NCBI GenBank assembly: GCA_964522505.1
Contig: CAZFWJ010000011.1
Span: 1 to 64,000 of the forward strand
DNA: 64,000 nucleotides
From: GYS-P2D sp964522505
GTDB taxonomy: Bacteria > Bacteroidota > Bacteroidia > Chitinophagales > Saprospiraceae
Reading direction: 5' to 3'
Shown here: piece after piece, positions 26,547-34,791 of the stretch
Layout: the number at the start of each line of letters is the position of its first letter
How positions within the stretch are numbered: position 1 is the first letter of the stretch
Program-made: the position numbers and the translations under genes
Notes under the pieces: generated by a model
Seen by the model: only the letters and a program-made list of their open reading frames with translations
Told to the model about the DNA's origin: nothing
Databases searched by the model: none

Positions 26547-28847
26547 ATGAATAAAATAAGCACCTTAATCTCAACCCTACTCTTAAGTTTGGTATTTGCC
26601 ACTATGATGAATGCGCAGCTAAGCACATTGAGTGGAGTAATCACTAATGAGTTTAATGAGCCACAACCATATGTTCATATTACACTAGCTGATCAATATG
26701 GAACTGTTACTGAGTTGGATGGTTCTTTTACGATTGTCTCTATTACTCCTGGCACTTATCTGTTCAAGACCTCCTTCCTAGGATATCAAGAGTTAGAACA
26801 GGAAGTAATTATTAAAGAAGGTAAAAATGAGATCGCTGATCTCGTCTTACTGCCCGACAACAACACACTAGATGAAGTAGTCGTCACTGGCACCTTGAAA
26901 GCAGTAAGAAGATCAGATAGCCCTGTTCCTGTTGACGTATATACGCCTGCATTCTTCAAGAAGAATCCGACTGCCAATGTCTATGAAGCCCTACAAAACG
27001 TCAATGGAGTAAGGCCTAATTTAAACTGTCAGGTTTGTAATACTGGAGATATTCAGATCAATGGACTGGATGGACCATATACCCTGGTGCTCATAGATGG
27101 CATGCCTATTGTCAGCAGTCTTGCTACTGTCTATGGACTATCTGGAATACCCAATTCCATGATAGAGCGTATGGAGATTGTTAAAGGGCCAGCATCATCA
27201 TTATATGGTAGTGAGGCCATCGGTGGCCTAATCAATATTATCACTAAGGATGCCTCTAAGGCTCCTGTTCTCTCGCTAGATCTAATGGGAACCTCTTGGG
27301 CAGAATATAATGCCGACGTGTCGTTAAAGCTCAATGTGGGTCAAGTAGCAGATGTATTCACCGGAGTCAATTACTTTAACTACAGCAATCCCCAAGATCG
27401 TAACAACGACAACTTTACTGATCTGGCGATCCAGGATCGAATATCGATATTTCAGAAGTGGAATTTTGAACGCAAGGATAATCGCCTGTTCAGTTTGGCT
27501 GCAAGGTATTTTCACGAAGACAGATGGGGCGGAGAATTAGACTGGACACCAGAGTTCAGAGGTACTGATCAAATCTATGGAGAGTCTATATTCACAGATC
27601 GATTTGAGTTATTAGGTCAGTACGAACTGCCGACAGTCAATAATATGATGTTGACTTTTTCATATAATTCCCATCACCAAGATTCATTCTATGGGGATGA
27701 GCCATATGTGGCAGATCAGGAGATCGCATTTACACAACTCACCTGGAACAAGCCGATTAATAATCATGACTTACTAGTGGGGTCATCATTCAGATATACC
27801 TACTACGACGATAATACGACTGCTACCAGCAGTGGCATCAATGATACAGACAATGATCCCGATCAAATCTACCTACCAGGAATATTCGTGCAAGACGAAA
27901 TTAAATTCAATCCAAAGCACACCTTGCTCCTCGGATTGAGGTATGACTATAACGATGATCATGGCAGCGTATTCACGCCAAGAATAGCTTATAAGTGGGG
28001 CCCTTCGACGACCGACAATTTCAGGATTAATGTTGGCACTGGATTTAGAGTGGTGAGTTTATTCACTGAAGACCATGCCGCTTTGACTGGCTCACGAGAT
28101 GTTGTTGTTGCCGAAGAATTACTTCCTGAGCAATCTATTAATATCAATCTGAACTATACCAAACGCCTATACATGAGCAATGGCGGTTCTGCTAATATTG
28201 AGTTATCCTCATGGTTCACTCATTTCAGTAATATCATCCTGCCTGATTATGACTCTAATCCTAATCAGATCATCTATGATAATCTTGACGGTCATGCCAT
28301 CACCAAAGGGGTAAGCTTAAGTGGAGACTTAACCCTACCATCTGGATTGAGCTTTAATCTCGGTGCGACCCTGATGGATGTTTCTACCACTGAAAATGGG
28401 GTTACACAGCGCCAGATTCTAACCGAGAGATTTGCCGGCAATTGGTCTGCTAGCTATAAGCTACCCAATAGAAAATGGGGCATCGACTACACTGCCAATC
28501 TATATGGGCCACTGAGGCTACCGCTATTGGGAGAGCTCGACCCCCGACCCGAGTTCTCGCCTTGGTGGAGCATTCAAAATATTCAGCTCACACATAAGCC
28601 AAGTGACGCAATAGAATTCTATGGAGGTATTAAAAATCTACTCGACTGGACGCCTTGGAAAAATCTCGAACAGCCGATTATCGCAAGAAGTTTTGATCCG
28701 TTTGATAGCGAAGTATCTTTTGACGCTGCAGGAGAAGTAATCCCAACTAGCAATAATCCATTTGCGCTCACCTTTGATCCAGAGTATGTCTATGCCCCTA
28801 ATCAAGGTAGGCGACTATTTTTTGGATTGCGGTATACTTTCAACTAG
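26547..28847 (+). CDS. TonB-dependent receptor with CxxC in the plug
   Basis: An outer-membrane active transporter of 766 residues. Order: signal peptide (1-23, ending MNAQ), a carboxypeptidase-like regulatory Ig domain (about 26-105, LSGVITNEFNEPQPYVHITL), a TonB-box-like DEVVVTG (109-115), a plug (about 120-235; IERMEIVKGPASSLYGS and INIITK), then a beta barrel ending GRRLFFGLRYTFN. I start at the ATG at 26547, directly before the signal peptide, not at the TTG at 26520. The plug carries a Cys pair, NCQVCNTGD (C161/C164). A thioredoxin-like lipoprotein gene follows 2 bp later. With the upstream metalloregulator-type palindrome, a metal or metal-chelate substrate is inferred. Confidence 0.94.
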   Translation: MNKISTLISTLLLSLVFATMMNAQLSTLSGVITNEFNEPQPYVHITLADQYGTVTELDGSFTIVSITPGTYLFKTSFLGYQELEQEVIIKEGKNEIADLVLLPDNNTLDEVVVTGTLKAVRRSDSPVPVDVYTPAFFKKNPTANVYEALQNVNGVRPNLNCQVCNTGDIQINGLDGPYTLVLIDGMPIVSSLATVYGLSGIPNSMIERMEIVKGPASSLYGSEAIGGLINIITKDASKAPVLSLDLMGTSWAEYNADVSLKLNVGQVADVFTGVNYFNYSNPQDRNNDNFTDLAIQDRISIFQKWNFERKDNRLFSLAARYFHEDRWGGELDWTPEFRGTDQIYGESIFTDRFELLGQYELPTVNNMMLTFSYNSHHQDSFYGDEPYVADQEIAFTQLTWNKPINNHDLLVGSSFRYTYYDDNTTATSSGINDTDNDPDQIYLPGIFVQDEIKFNPKHTLLLGLRYDYNDDHGSVFTPRIAYKWGPSTTDNFRINVGTGFRVVSLFTEDHAALTGSRDVVVAEELLPEQSININLNYTKRLYMSNGGSANIELSSWFTHFSNIILPDYDSNPNQIIYDNLDGHAITKGVSLSGDLTLPSGLSFNLGATLMDVSTTENGVTQRQILTERFAGNWSASYKLPNRKWGIDYTANLYGPLRLPLLGELDPRPEFSPWWSIQNIQLTHKPSDAIEFYGGIKNLLDWTPWKNLEQPIIARSFDPFDSEVSFDAAGEVIPTSNNPFALTFDPEYVYAPNQGRRLFFGLRYTFN

Positions 28848-28849
28848 TT

Positions 28850-29344
28850 ATGGCAAGAATCTTAATTTTACAAGCTACTTTCTGTATGCTCTCCCTAATG
28901 TCGTGCTCAAGCAACAAGATTGTAGAGCACCATTCTCTTACAACTTACGATATCTCTGAACTGGATACCCTAGCTGACAAAGGCGACAGGCCAATAGTGA
29001 TATTTATGCATGCCACTTGGTGTACATTCTGTCGCAACATGGAGCATACCACCTTTAAGAATGAGCCGGTTAAGGAGTTGTTGTCATCAGAATTCTATTT
29101 CATCAGCTTTGATGGTGAGGATAAACGCAATCTGGAGTACAATGACATCACTTATCAATATCGTCCACACAGCCATACTAGTGGGACTAATGAGCTTGGC
29201 AAACATCTCGGTGCTATTGATGGTCAGCTCGTCTATCCTATTCTTGTTATCATGTCACCTACACAAGAGATCATCGGGCGTTACGGAACCTTTCTAACAT
29301 CCAATGAATTGCTGGCTATTCTTAGGCCTATTACACTTCATTAA
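28850..29344 (+). CDS. Thioredoxin-fold lipoprotein
   Basis: A 164-residue periplasm-facing lipoprotein: signal peptide and lipobox (LSLMSCSSN, Cys19), then a thioredoxin fold with the active-site motif ATWCTFCRNME (C58/C61). After it comes a long insertion (about 85-115, RPHSHTSGTNELGKHLG) and the conserved cis-Pro region VYPILVIMS. The sequence WCTFCRNM resembles DUF255/thioredoxin_7-type proteins. Starts 2 bp after the TonB receptor stop, so it is translationally coupled and probably serves that receptor, for example by keeping its plug cysteines reduced. The partner link is inference from coupling and the CxxC in the plug. Confidence 0.88.
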   Translation: MARILILQATFCMLSLMSCSSNKIVEHHSLTTYDISELDTLADKGDRPIVIFMHATWCTFCRNMEHTTFKNEPVKELLSSEFYFISFDGEDKRNLEYNDITYQYRPHSHTSGTNELGKHLGAIDGQLVYPILVIMSPTQEIIGRYGTFLTSNELLAILRPITLH

Positions 29345-29548
29345 AAAAATTCAAATAATTCTCCATTGATGCTATGGGTTAAAATATCTTATGAGCATCT
29401 ATTTATTAGTGCATATCTTTTTTTGTAAGAATTCCTTATGCGAGATACTGAGATTATCCACTACATAACTAATCCGGAGAAGTCTAAGGCGCCAAATCCA
29501 GCGTTAGTCTGTTCAAATCATTATTGGCTTAGTATCCAAACTAAAAAA

Positions 29549-29573
29549 GCCCATCTACACTCAGCAGATGGGC
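29549..29573 (-). terminator. Terminator after a minus-strand fragment
   Basis: Arms GCCCATCT (29549-29556) and AGATGGGC (29566-29573) form an 8-bp perfect stem with a 9-base loop; read on the minus strand it is followed by TTTTTT. It sits 9 bp past the stop of the fossil frame at 29582, so it was probably that gene's terminator. Confidence 0.7.
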
Positions 29574-29581
29574 AAAATCCA

Positions 29582-29695
29582 TTATGGAATGGAACTCACA
29601 CTAAATTTTTCAGAAAGCTCTACAGTCTTCTTATTATAAGCACAGATGTGCTCAGCAATCAGATCTGAGTAGCGCTTCAATTCACTTTGATTACG
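29582..29695 (-). pseudogene. Minus-strand C-terminal coding fragment
   Basis: A 37-codon minus-strand frame with no start (stop at 29696-29698), translating to a helical, protein-like tail: SELKRYSDLIAEHICAYNKK then TVELSEKFSVSSIP and stop. It is followed at once by its own terminator. The preceding frame may be shifted. Likely the last remnant of a deleted gene; family not recognised. Confidence 0.35.
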
Positions 29696-29745
29696 TTAGC
29701 TTCGCATTTATAGATGCGTCCTAATTAAAAAATTTCATAAAAAAA

Positions 29746-29768
29746 GGAGAGTCTTATTCATGCTCTCC
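29746..29768 (-). terminator. Terminator of the sigma/anchored-barrel unit
   Basis: Arms GGAGAG (29746-29751) and CTCTCC (29763-29768), followed on the minus strand by seven T (29739-29745). It lies about 75 bp past the stop of the gene at 29841. Confidence 0.65.
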
Positions 29769-29840
29769 CTGGGATTGACCCCTTATGTTCAGTTAAAAAT
29801 TTCCAATTTTTTCACTCTTTCAAGTTGAGTGCATATCTAT

Positions 29841-31316
29841 CTACTTCACTAATGATACACCTAATCTAAATCCTATTGAGGTAAGTCTAACATTGCCATG
29901 ACCTACTCCATTCAGTGGAAGTTTTAAATAGGGTCCAGCATCTATGAAGTATCCTCCGCCAGTTCTCAACTTATAGGTGGTAGACAATTCAATCTGACTC
30001 AGTAAAGTCTGATTTTCTCCTGTAAAGAGTCCAGTGAAGTCATCACTACTTTCGGCGAATCGATAGTCATATTCTTCTCTCAACATAAAGTTCGAGAGTA
30101 AATTAATATGAGCCGATAAACCATTGCTCTGTACATCTGAGAAGTGATAAGATGCACCCAAAGACACATCAATCATATCACATAGGGCCAGTATTTCTTC
30201 CGGGGCCACGCCTTCGGTAGAAGCCCAAAATCCTACAGGAGGAATATAATCATCGCCTTCAGCCTGATAACATTCACTTATATAATTCACACCAGCATTA
30301 ATAACAAGCTTTGAGCTCGCTATATATCCAAATCGGAGTCCGATACTATAATCTGTGTCACTCAAGCCGCCCAAAGGTGACTGAGCTAATTCAATGCCCG
30401 CATTAGCGCCAATCAAAATTTTAGGTCCCTTCTCTTCCAGTTTTTCAGATCTCTTCTCAAAAGTCATGTCTGCCTCGTAATTAATACGCTCCAGATCAAG
30501 AGGGGCGATTCCAAGTGCTGGTAATTTCGATATTAACGGATTATCTTCCTCTACTTCACCCGTAGTGCTGAGGGATGAGTTTAGGTGGTACCCGGAAGTA
30601 ATTGTTGCCCGTTCATCGACCAGTTGTCGAGAGTTGTCATATTGTCCGGCATCTGAATCTATCTGATCGTTGGATCCTTGGACACCCTGAAAAACATTAG
30701 ATTCATCTCTGGTCAATTCAGGATTAATAGTTCTATTTTCAGATTGAGTTTGAACGACTGATTGGACAATCCCCGATGCATCATGATCATCATACGATGC
30801 ATCTTCTAAAACGGTCAAATTGGTGTGTATGTCGTAAGATGGGTCCTTCGCCAACTCAGTTACAGATCCCTCATCTATCTTTAATTGACTTTCCTTAGGC
30901 CTTTGGACAGTTATAGGACCTTCGCTTGTCTTAACATGTTTTTCAGGAGTCTCACCAGATACGACCGCTTCTCGCTCGGTAATTTCCTGACCCATATTAG
31001 CCGCAGTGCCAGAATGTCGATCTATGATTTGATTATCTGAAATTATAGGGTCTGAGACTTGTTCACTCGGACTTGTATTAGCACTATTAATACTCTTTAT
31101 AGAATCAGCTGAAGCACCATTAAACATAAAAAACCATAGAGCTACTGCAGACATAACTAGGAGACCCGATAAAATCCAAAAAATGGATCTATCCTTACCT
31201 TGCTCGTCAAGCATTTTCTCCACTGCGCTCCAATCCTCCTGCTGATATTCCAATTCGGGATTATCAGACAACTCTTTAAATCTCGTCATTAATTTGTTGA
31301 AATCTCTCTCACTCAT
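29841..31316 (-). CDS. Inner-membrane-anchored protein with C-terminal barrel-like domain
   Basis: A 491-residue protein encoded directly after an ECF sigma factor with a 4-bp overlap (ATGA). Residues 1-40 are cytoplasmic and acidic, one helix spans about 44-65 (FWILSGLLVMSAVALWFFMF), residues 70-290 are low-complexity Ser/Asn/Asp/Thr-rich, and 300-491 look like outer-membrane barrel strands (IGANAGIELAQSPLGG, LRFGYIASSKLVINAGVNYI, final RLGVSLVK). The N-terminus occupies the anti-sigma-factor place in the operon but shows no zinc-finger ZAS motif. Having both an inner-membrane anchor and a barrel-like end is unusual; it may span the periplasm. The assignment as anti-sigma is inference from position. 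Confidence 0.75.
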   Translation of the reverse strand: MSERDFNKLMTRFKELSDNPELEYQQEDWSAVEKMLDEQGKDRSIFWILSGLLVMSAVALWFFMFNGASADSIKSINSANTSPSEQVSDPIISDNQIIDRHSGTAANMGQEITEREAVVSGETPEKHVKTSEGPITVQRPKESQLKIDEGSVTELAKDPSYDIHTNLTVLEDASYDDHDASGIVQSVVQTQSENRTINPELTRDESNVFQGVQGSNDQIDSDAGQYDNSRQLVDERATITSGYHLNSSLSTTGEVEEDNPLISKLPALGIAPLDLERINYEADMTFEKRSEKLEEKGPKILIGANAGIELAQSPLGGLSDTDYSIGLRFGYIASSKLVINAGVNYISECYQAEGDDYIPPVGFWASTEGVAPEEILALCDMIDVSLGASYHFSDVQSNGLSAHINLLSNFMLREEYDYRFAESSDDFTGLFTGENQTLLSQIELSTTYKLRTGGGYFIDAGPYLKLPLNGVGHGNVRLTSIGFRLGVSLVK

Positions 31317-31852
31317 AACATTGCAAGATTTATGTTCATCATTTTTCGCAAATTTGATTTTGCGCGACTCAGATTTGACTTTGATGTACTAACAGTTATC
31401 CCCAATTTCTCGGCGATTTCATGGTGCTTGAAACCATCAATTACATAAAGACTGAAAACGGTTCGATATGCACTCGGAAGATTATTTATCACCTTCAACA
31501 TGTCCTCATATGACAAGTTCGAAATAGCATTTGAATCGATAGTAACAGTTACATTATCATCGAGATCATCATGGTGAGATATTTTCCGATTTGAACGAAG
31601 ATAGTCTAATGCAGAATTCACCACTATAGTCTTGAACCATGGTTTGAAATCTAACGCTATATCGAACTTTTCTATATTCTTAAACACTTTATAAAAGCTT
31701 TGATTAAGGATTGATCTAGCCTCAAGTGGATCGCGGACATACCTTAGGCATATACCTAGCCCATAAGAATAAAACTGTTTATGCAGCTCATTCTGGGCCT
31801 TCCGATCCCGTTTGACACATTTACTGATTATATTTTGTACGTGTGAGTCCAA
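31313..31852 (-). CDS. ECF-type RNA polymerase sigma factor
   Basis: A 179-residue sigma-70 family protein. Region 2 is at about 20-85 (FYSYGLGICLRYVRDPLEAR, then FDIALDFKPWFKTIVVNSAL), region 4 at about 118-175 (INNLPSAYRTVFSLYVIDGF, then the helix-turn-helix HHEIAEKLGITVSTSKSNLS). Start must be the TTG at 31852: the frame has a stop 30 bp upstream and no ATG nearby. Overlaps the downstream barrel-like gene by 4 bp, so the two are translated together. In Bacteroidota such sigma factors control cell-envelope or surface functions; the regulon cannot be told from the sequence. Confidence 0.9.
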   Translation of the reverse strand: MDSHVQNIISKCVKRDRKAQNELHKQFYSYGLGICLRYVRDPLEARSILNQSFYKVFKNIEKFDIALDFKPWFKTIVVNSALDYLRSNRKISHHDDLDDNVTVTIDSNAISNLSYEDMLKVINNLPSAYRTVFSLYVIDGFKHHEIAEKLGITVSTSKSNLSRAKSNLRKMMNINLAML

Positions 31853-32306
31853 CCAATAAAATTTAACCGCTCTTTGCTATACTACGCTTGAGTGCATGAT
31901 AAGGATGCGTTTAGATCTAATTTTTTAAAAAAATAAAGGTCTGCATGCAAATCATCGAAGTCAAGCTCAGCCTCGTACGAAGCCGTTTTCCTTGTTGCTA
32001 TACTTGTGATGTCCTAAAATAGTACTTCACAAAAAATGTTGTTATTTCCGATGCAAGTTGAATATCTCTATTCCAATAAGATTTAAGATGTCGCCTACAC
32101 CGCCATTTTAGTGTTACCCAGAGGGTCCAAGGTTCGAGTCCTTTAGGAAGCGCTTCATATACATCTGACCATGTCCAATGGGATAATTCCGCATTGGAGT
32201 CAGATATTATCCGATTTGTTCTTCAAGGGGTTTTAATCCTTTGGGTTTAATTACTCTTTTATAGTTCCACGGATTAATCAATATATTTAGTGAATAATCT
32301 ACCGGT
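31853..32306. other. Intergenic region holding a tRNA 3' fragment
   Basis: About 455 bp between divergent genes. Apart from the tRNA-like fragment near 32128-32152 and AT-rich sequence before 32307, I see no gene, repeat or hairpin. Confidence 0.3.
32128..32152 (+). other. tRNA 3'-end fragment (T-arm and acceptor strand)
   Basis: CAAGG-TTCGAGT-CCTTT forms a T-arm with a canonical T-loop (TTCGAGT) and four paired bases, followed by a 7-base acceptor-like strand AGGAAGC. No matching 5' acceptor, D-arm or anticodon arm is found upstream, so this is not a functional tRNA. Such 3' ends are left where a mobile element integrated at a tRNA gene. Confidence 0.4.
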
Positions 32307-33566
32307 ATGAAAAACTTAAGCTATATCCTCAGTGGTATATTCCTAATATCTCTTGTTGCGTGCAAGACAGCACCAACTGGACCACAGACTATGTCCGCAG
32401 AAGAGGTCGTATCCAATCTTCAGAAGCGACTTATCGAGGCGACTGAAGGAGAAACCATATTACTGCCCGAAGGCACTTTTTCTTTTAACAGGCCCCTATC
32501 ATTCACCGATATCTCTGGAGTGACTATCAAAGGAGCAGGAATGAAGAAAACTATTCTATCATTCAAAGATCAAATAGAGGGCGGTGAAGGCTTTAATGTT
32601 AAGAACGCTACAGATATTACTCTTGAAGATTTTACCATTGCAGATAGCCAGGGAGATGCGCTGAAGCTTCATGAATGCACCAATGTTGTCATTAGAGGTA
32701 TGGAAACAACTTGGACTACTGGCGCCTCAGAGAAGAATGGCGCCTATGGACTCTATCCAGTATTCTGCACTAATGTGTTGATGGAAGACTGTGAAGCCTC
32801 CTATGCAATGGATGCTGGCATCTATATCGGTCAATCTAACAATGTAGTGATCCGCAACAACTATGCGCATCACAATGTAGCCGGGATTGAAATCGAAAAC
32901 ACTCGGGTGGGCGAAGTATATGGTAACAGATCAGTAGACAATACAGCCGGTATGTTGATATTCGATATGCCAGATGTACCACAGGCCAATGGACATAGCA
33001 TCAAGGTATACGACAACGTGATGGAAAACAATAACGGGGAGAACTTCTCAGCGCCCGGTATTGTCGTGAATACACTCCCTCCTGGCACCGGAATGGTTGT
33101 CATGGCAAGTACACAAGTAGAATTACACAACAATACCATCTCTAATCATAAGTCTGTAGGTATAGCCGTCAACACATGGTTATTTACAGGATTGCCATTT
33201 GAGTCTAAAGAATATGATCCATTCAACAGCTATATCAGCATCTACGATAACACAATCACCGGAACTCAAGGCCCCCCAGATATGACTACAGACCTTGGCA
33301 AGTTGTTTACTGCCGTATTCCAGGGGGAGTCGTTCGATATCACTGTTGATGGCATCTATAGACCGGATCAACTGGATGAAGACGGAAGACCTACAGGAAT
33401 CTGCATCAAAAACAATGGTGAAGTCTCCTTCGCTAATCTTAACGCCGCTATGGGAGGCACGCCAGAAGCTATCATGAAGAATGTAAACCATGACATGTCT
33501 CTATTCAATTGTACCAATCCTAACCTTGAACTGGGTTCATATGATGACTGGATCGCTGTAGAATAG
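32307..33566 (+). CDS. Parallel beta-helix lipoprotein (TIGR03805-like)
   Basis: A 419-residue exported protein with lipobox ISLVACKTA (Cys19). The mature part is a right-handed parallel beta-helix with repeated turns of the kind NATDITLEDFTIADSQGDAL, CTNVVIRGMET, QSNNVVIRNNYAHHNVAGI and TQVELHNNTISNHKSVGIAV, like PbH1/C5-epimerase folds. The next gene, 12 bp downstream, encodes a diheme cytochrome. This pairing of an exported beta-helix protein with a TIGR03806-type partner is a known, functionally uncharacterised two-gene unit. Substrate could be a polysaccharide, but no catalytic residues can be named. Confidence 0.88.
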   Translation: MKNLSYILSGIFLISLVACKTAPTGPQTMSAEEVVSNLQKRLIEATEGETILLPEGTFSFNRPLSFTDISGVTIKGAGMKKTILSFKDQIEGGEGFNVKNATDITLEDFTIADSQGDALKLHECTNVVIRGMETTWTTGASEKNGAYGLYPVFCTNVLMEDCEASYAMDAGIYIGQSNNVVIRNNYAHHNVAGIEIENTRVGEVYGNRSVDNTAGMLIFDMPDVPQANGHSIKVYDNVMENNNGENFSAPGIVVNTLPPGTGMVVMASTQVELHNNTISNHKSVGIAVNTWLFTGLPFESKEYDPFNSYISIYDNTITGTQGPPDMTTDLGKLFTAVFQGESFDITVDGIYRPDQLDEDGRPTGICIKNNGEVSFANLNAAMGGTPEAIMKNVNHDMSLFNCTNPNLELGSYDDWIAVE

Positions 33567-33578
33567 GGCTACACAGGG

Positions 33579-34640
33579 ATGAAAATAAAAATTGCGATAT
33601 GTAGCACGATGCTGCTATGGATGCTACTATGGAGTTGTAACAACTCAGATAACGGAGTCCATTACTCGGCTAAGCCTTATGATACCCTTGCCGAATATGG
33701 GTTCTTTCAAGGGCCAATCGCTGAGCTGAATCCTGTGGAAGGAGTGCTGCCTTATGACCTGAGCAATCCCCTATTCTCTGACTATGCCCATAAGTCAAGA
33801 TTTGTCTGGATGCCCGAGGGTTCAAGCGCCAGCTATACGGAGGAAGGCATCTTAGATTTTCCTCAGGATGCCGTATTAATCAAGTCCTTCTATTATCAAA
33901 ACGACGAGCGAGACCACGCTGCCGGCAGGCGCATCATCGAGACTCGCCTACTCATCAACAACGGTGATCAGTGGGAGGCACGATCTTATGTGTGGAATAA
34001 AGAACAGACAGAGGCCGTCTATGACGTGGTAGGTAATATCACTCCCATCTCTTGGCTCAACGAGTCTGGTCACGAGATGAATGTCGATTACATCATACCG
34101 AATAAAAATCAATGCAAGGCCTGTCATTACTACGATGGCAAGCAATTGCCCATCGGGCCCAAATTAGGCAATCTCAATAAGAGCTTCGCCTATCCAGATG
34201 GCACTATGAATCAGCTCGACAAATGGTACGAAGTAGGCTATCTGAACAACATCCCTGCAATGACACCACCCCATAAGTGGGCAAGTTGGGATGACCCTAG
34301 TTCTGGTGATCTCCATAGTCGCGCCATGGCTTACTTGGACATCAATTGCCGACATTGCCATAATCCTAAGGGACCCGCAAATACAACAGGGCTAACGCTA
34401 AGAGCGGACGCCCCACCCGACGGCCAAATCGGCGTATATAAATCCAGTGTCGCAGCTGGTGCAGGCACAGGCGGCAACGAGTACAACATTGTACCTGGCC
34501 ATCCCGAACAATCTATCTTATACTATAGAATGGCTTCTACTGATCCCGCTGCTATGATGCCAGAGTTAGGCAGGCGAACTGCTCATCTGGAAGGTTTAGC
34601 ATTGATCGAGGAGTGGATAGGGAATATGAGTAATGAGTAA
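33579..34640 (+). CDS. SO2930-family diheme c-type cytochrome (TIGR03806-like)
   Basis: A 353-residue exported protein with a lipoprotein signal (LLWSCNNSD, Cys20) and two heme-binding CxxCH motifs: CKACH (about 184-188) and CRHCH (about 259-263). Distal Met ligands may be in MASTDPAAMMPELG near the C-terminus. Family members are about 350 residues and share the segment YDLSNPLFSDYAHKSRFVW seen here. It is coupled to the beta-helix lipoprotein upstream by a 12-bp gap. The cytochrome suggests electron transfer linked to oxidation of something bound by the partner; the reaction is unknown. Confidence 0.9.
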   Translation: MKIKIAICSTMLLWMLLWSCNNSDNGVHYSAKPYDTLAEYGFFQGPIAELNPVEGVLPYDLSNPLFSDYAHKSRFVWMPEGSSASYTEEGILDFPQDAVLIKSFYYQNDERDHAAGRRIIETRLLINNGDQWEARSYVWNKEQTEAVYDVVGNITPISWLNESGHEMNVDYIIPNKNQCKACHYYDGKQLPIGPKLGNLNKSFAYPDGTMNQLDKWYEVGYLNNIPAMTPPHKWASWDDPSSGDLHSRAMAYLDINCRHCHNPKGPANTTGLTLRADAPPDGQIGVYKSSVAAGAGTGGNEYNIVPGHPEQSILYYRMASTDPAAMMPELGRRTAHLEGLALIEEWIGNMSNE

Positions 34641-34726
34641 TGAGTAATGAGTACGAAATAGCGAGTACGAAGTACGAAAGCACGAAGAACCAGGTACGAA
34701 GAACCAGGTACGAAGTAGCGAGTAGA
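34622..34726. repeat. Degenerate simple-repeat tract
   Basis: Immediately at the cytochrome stop begins a run of GAGTAAT units (three to four) followed by degenerate TACGAAG units, including two copies of ACGAAGAACCAGGT. Related short motifs (CAGTAG/GCGAGTA near 35824-35850, and ACTCGTAACTCGTAAC near 35940-35957) lie on the other side of the esterase gene. Not a CRISPR: units are short and unspaced. Confidence 0.7.
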
Positions 34727-34791
34727 GACATCAACTTTGAACTTCCTAACGTTAATAAACATTATATTTTTTACTTTTAAATTTTTAGACT

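Larger units (their letters stand above)
29345..29840. other. Intergenic region with two hairpins and a fossil fragment
   Basis: About 500 bp between convergent genes. It holds two minus-strand terminator-like hairpins (29549-29573 and 29746-29768) and, between them, a short minus-strand coding-like fragment. The first 200 bases after the thioredoxin gene show nothing clear. Confidence 0.4.

Noticed and set aside
32128..32152. Complete tRNA gene
   Set aside because: Only the T-arm and 3' strand are present; no D-arm, anticodon arm or paired 5' acceptor.
34622..34726. Possible CRISPR array
   Set aside because: Repeat units are 7-14 bases, degenerate and without spacers, and no cas genes are present.
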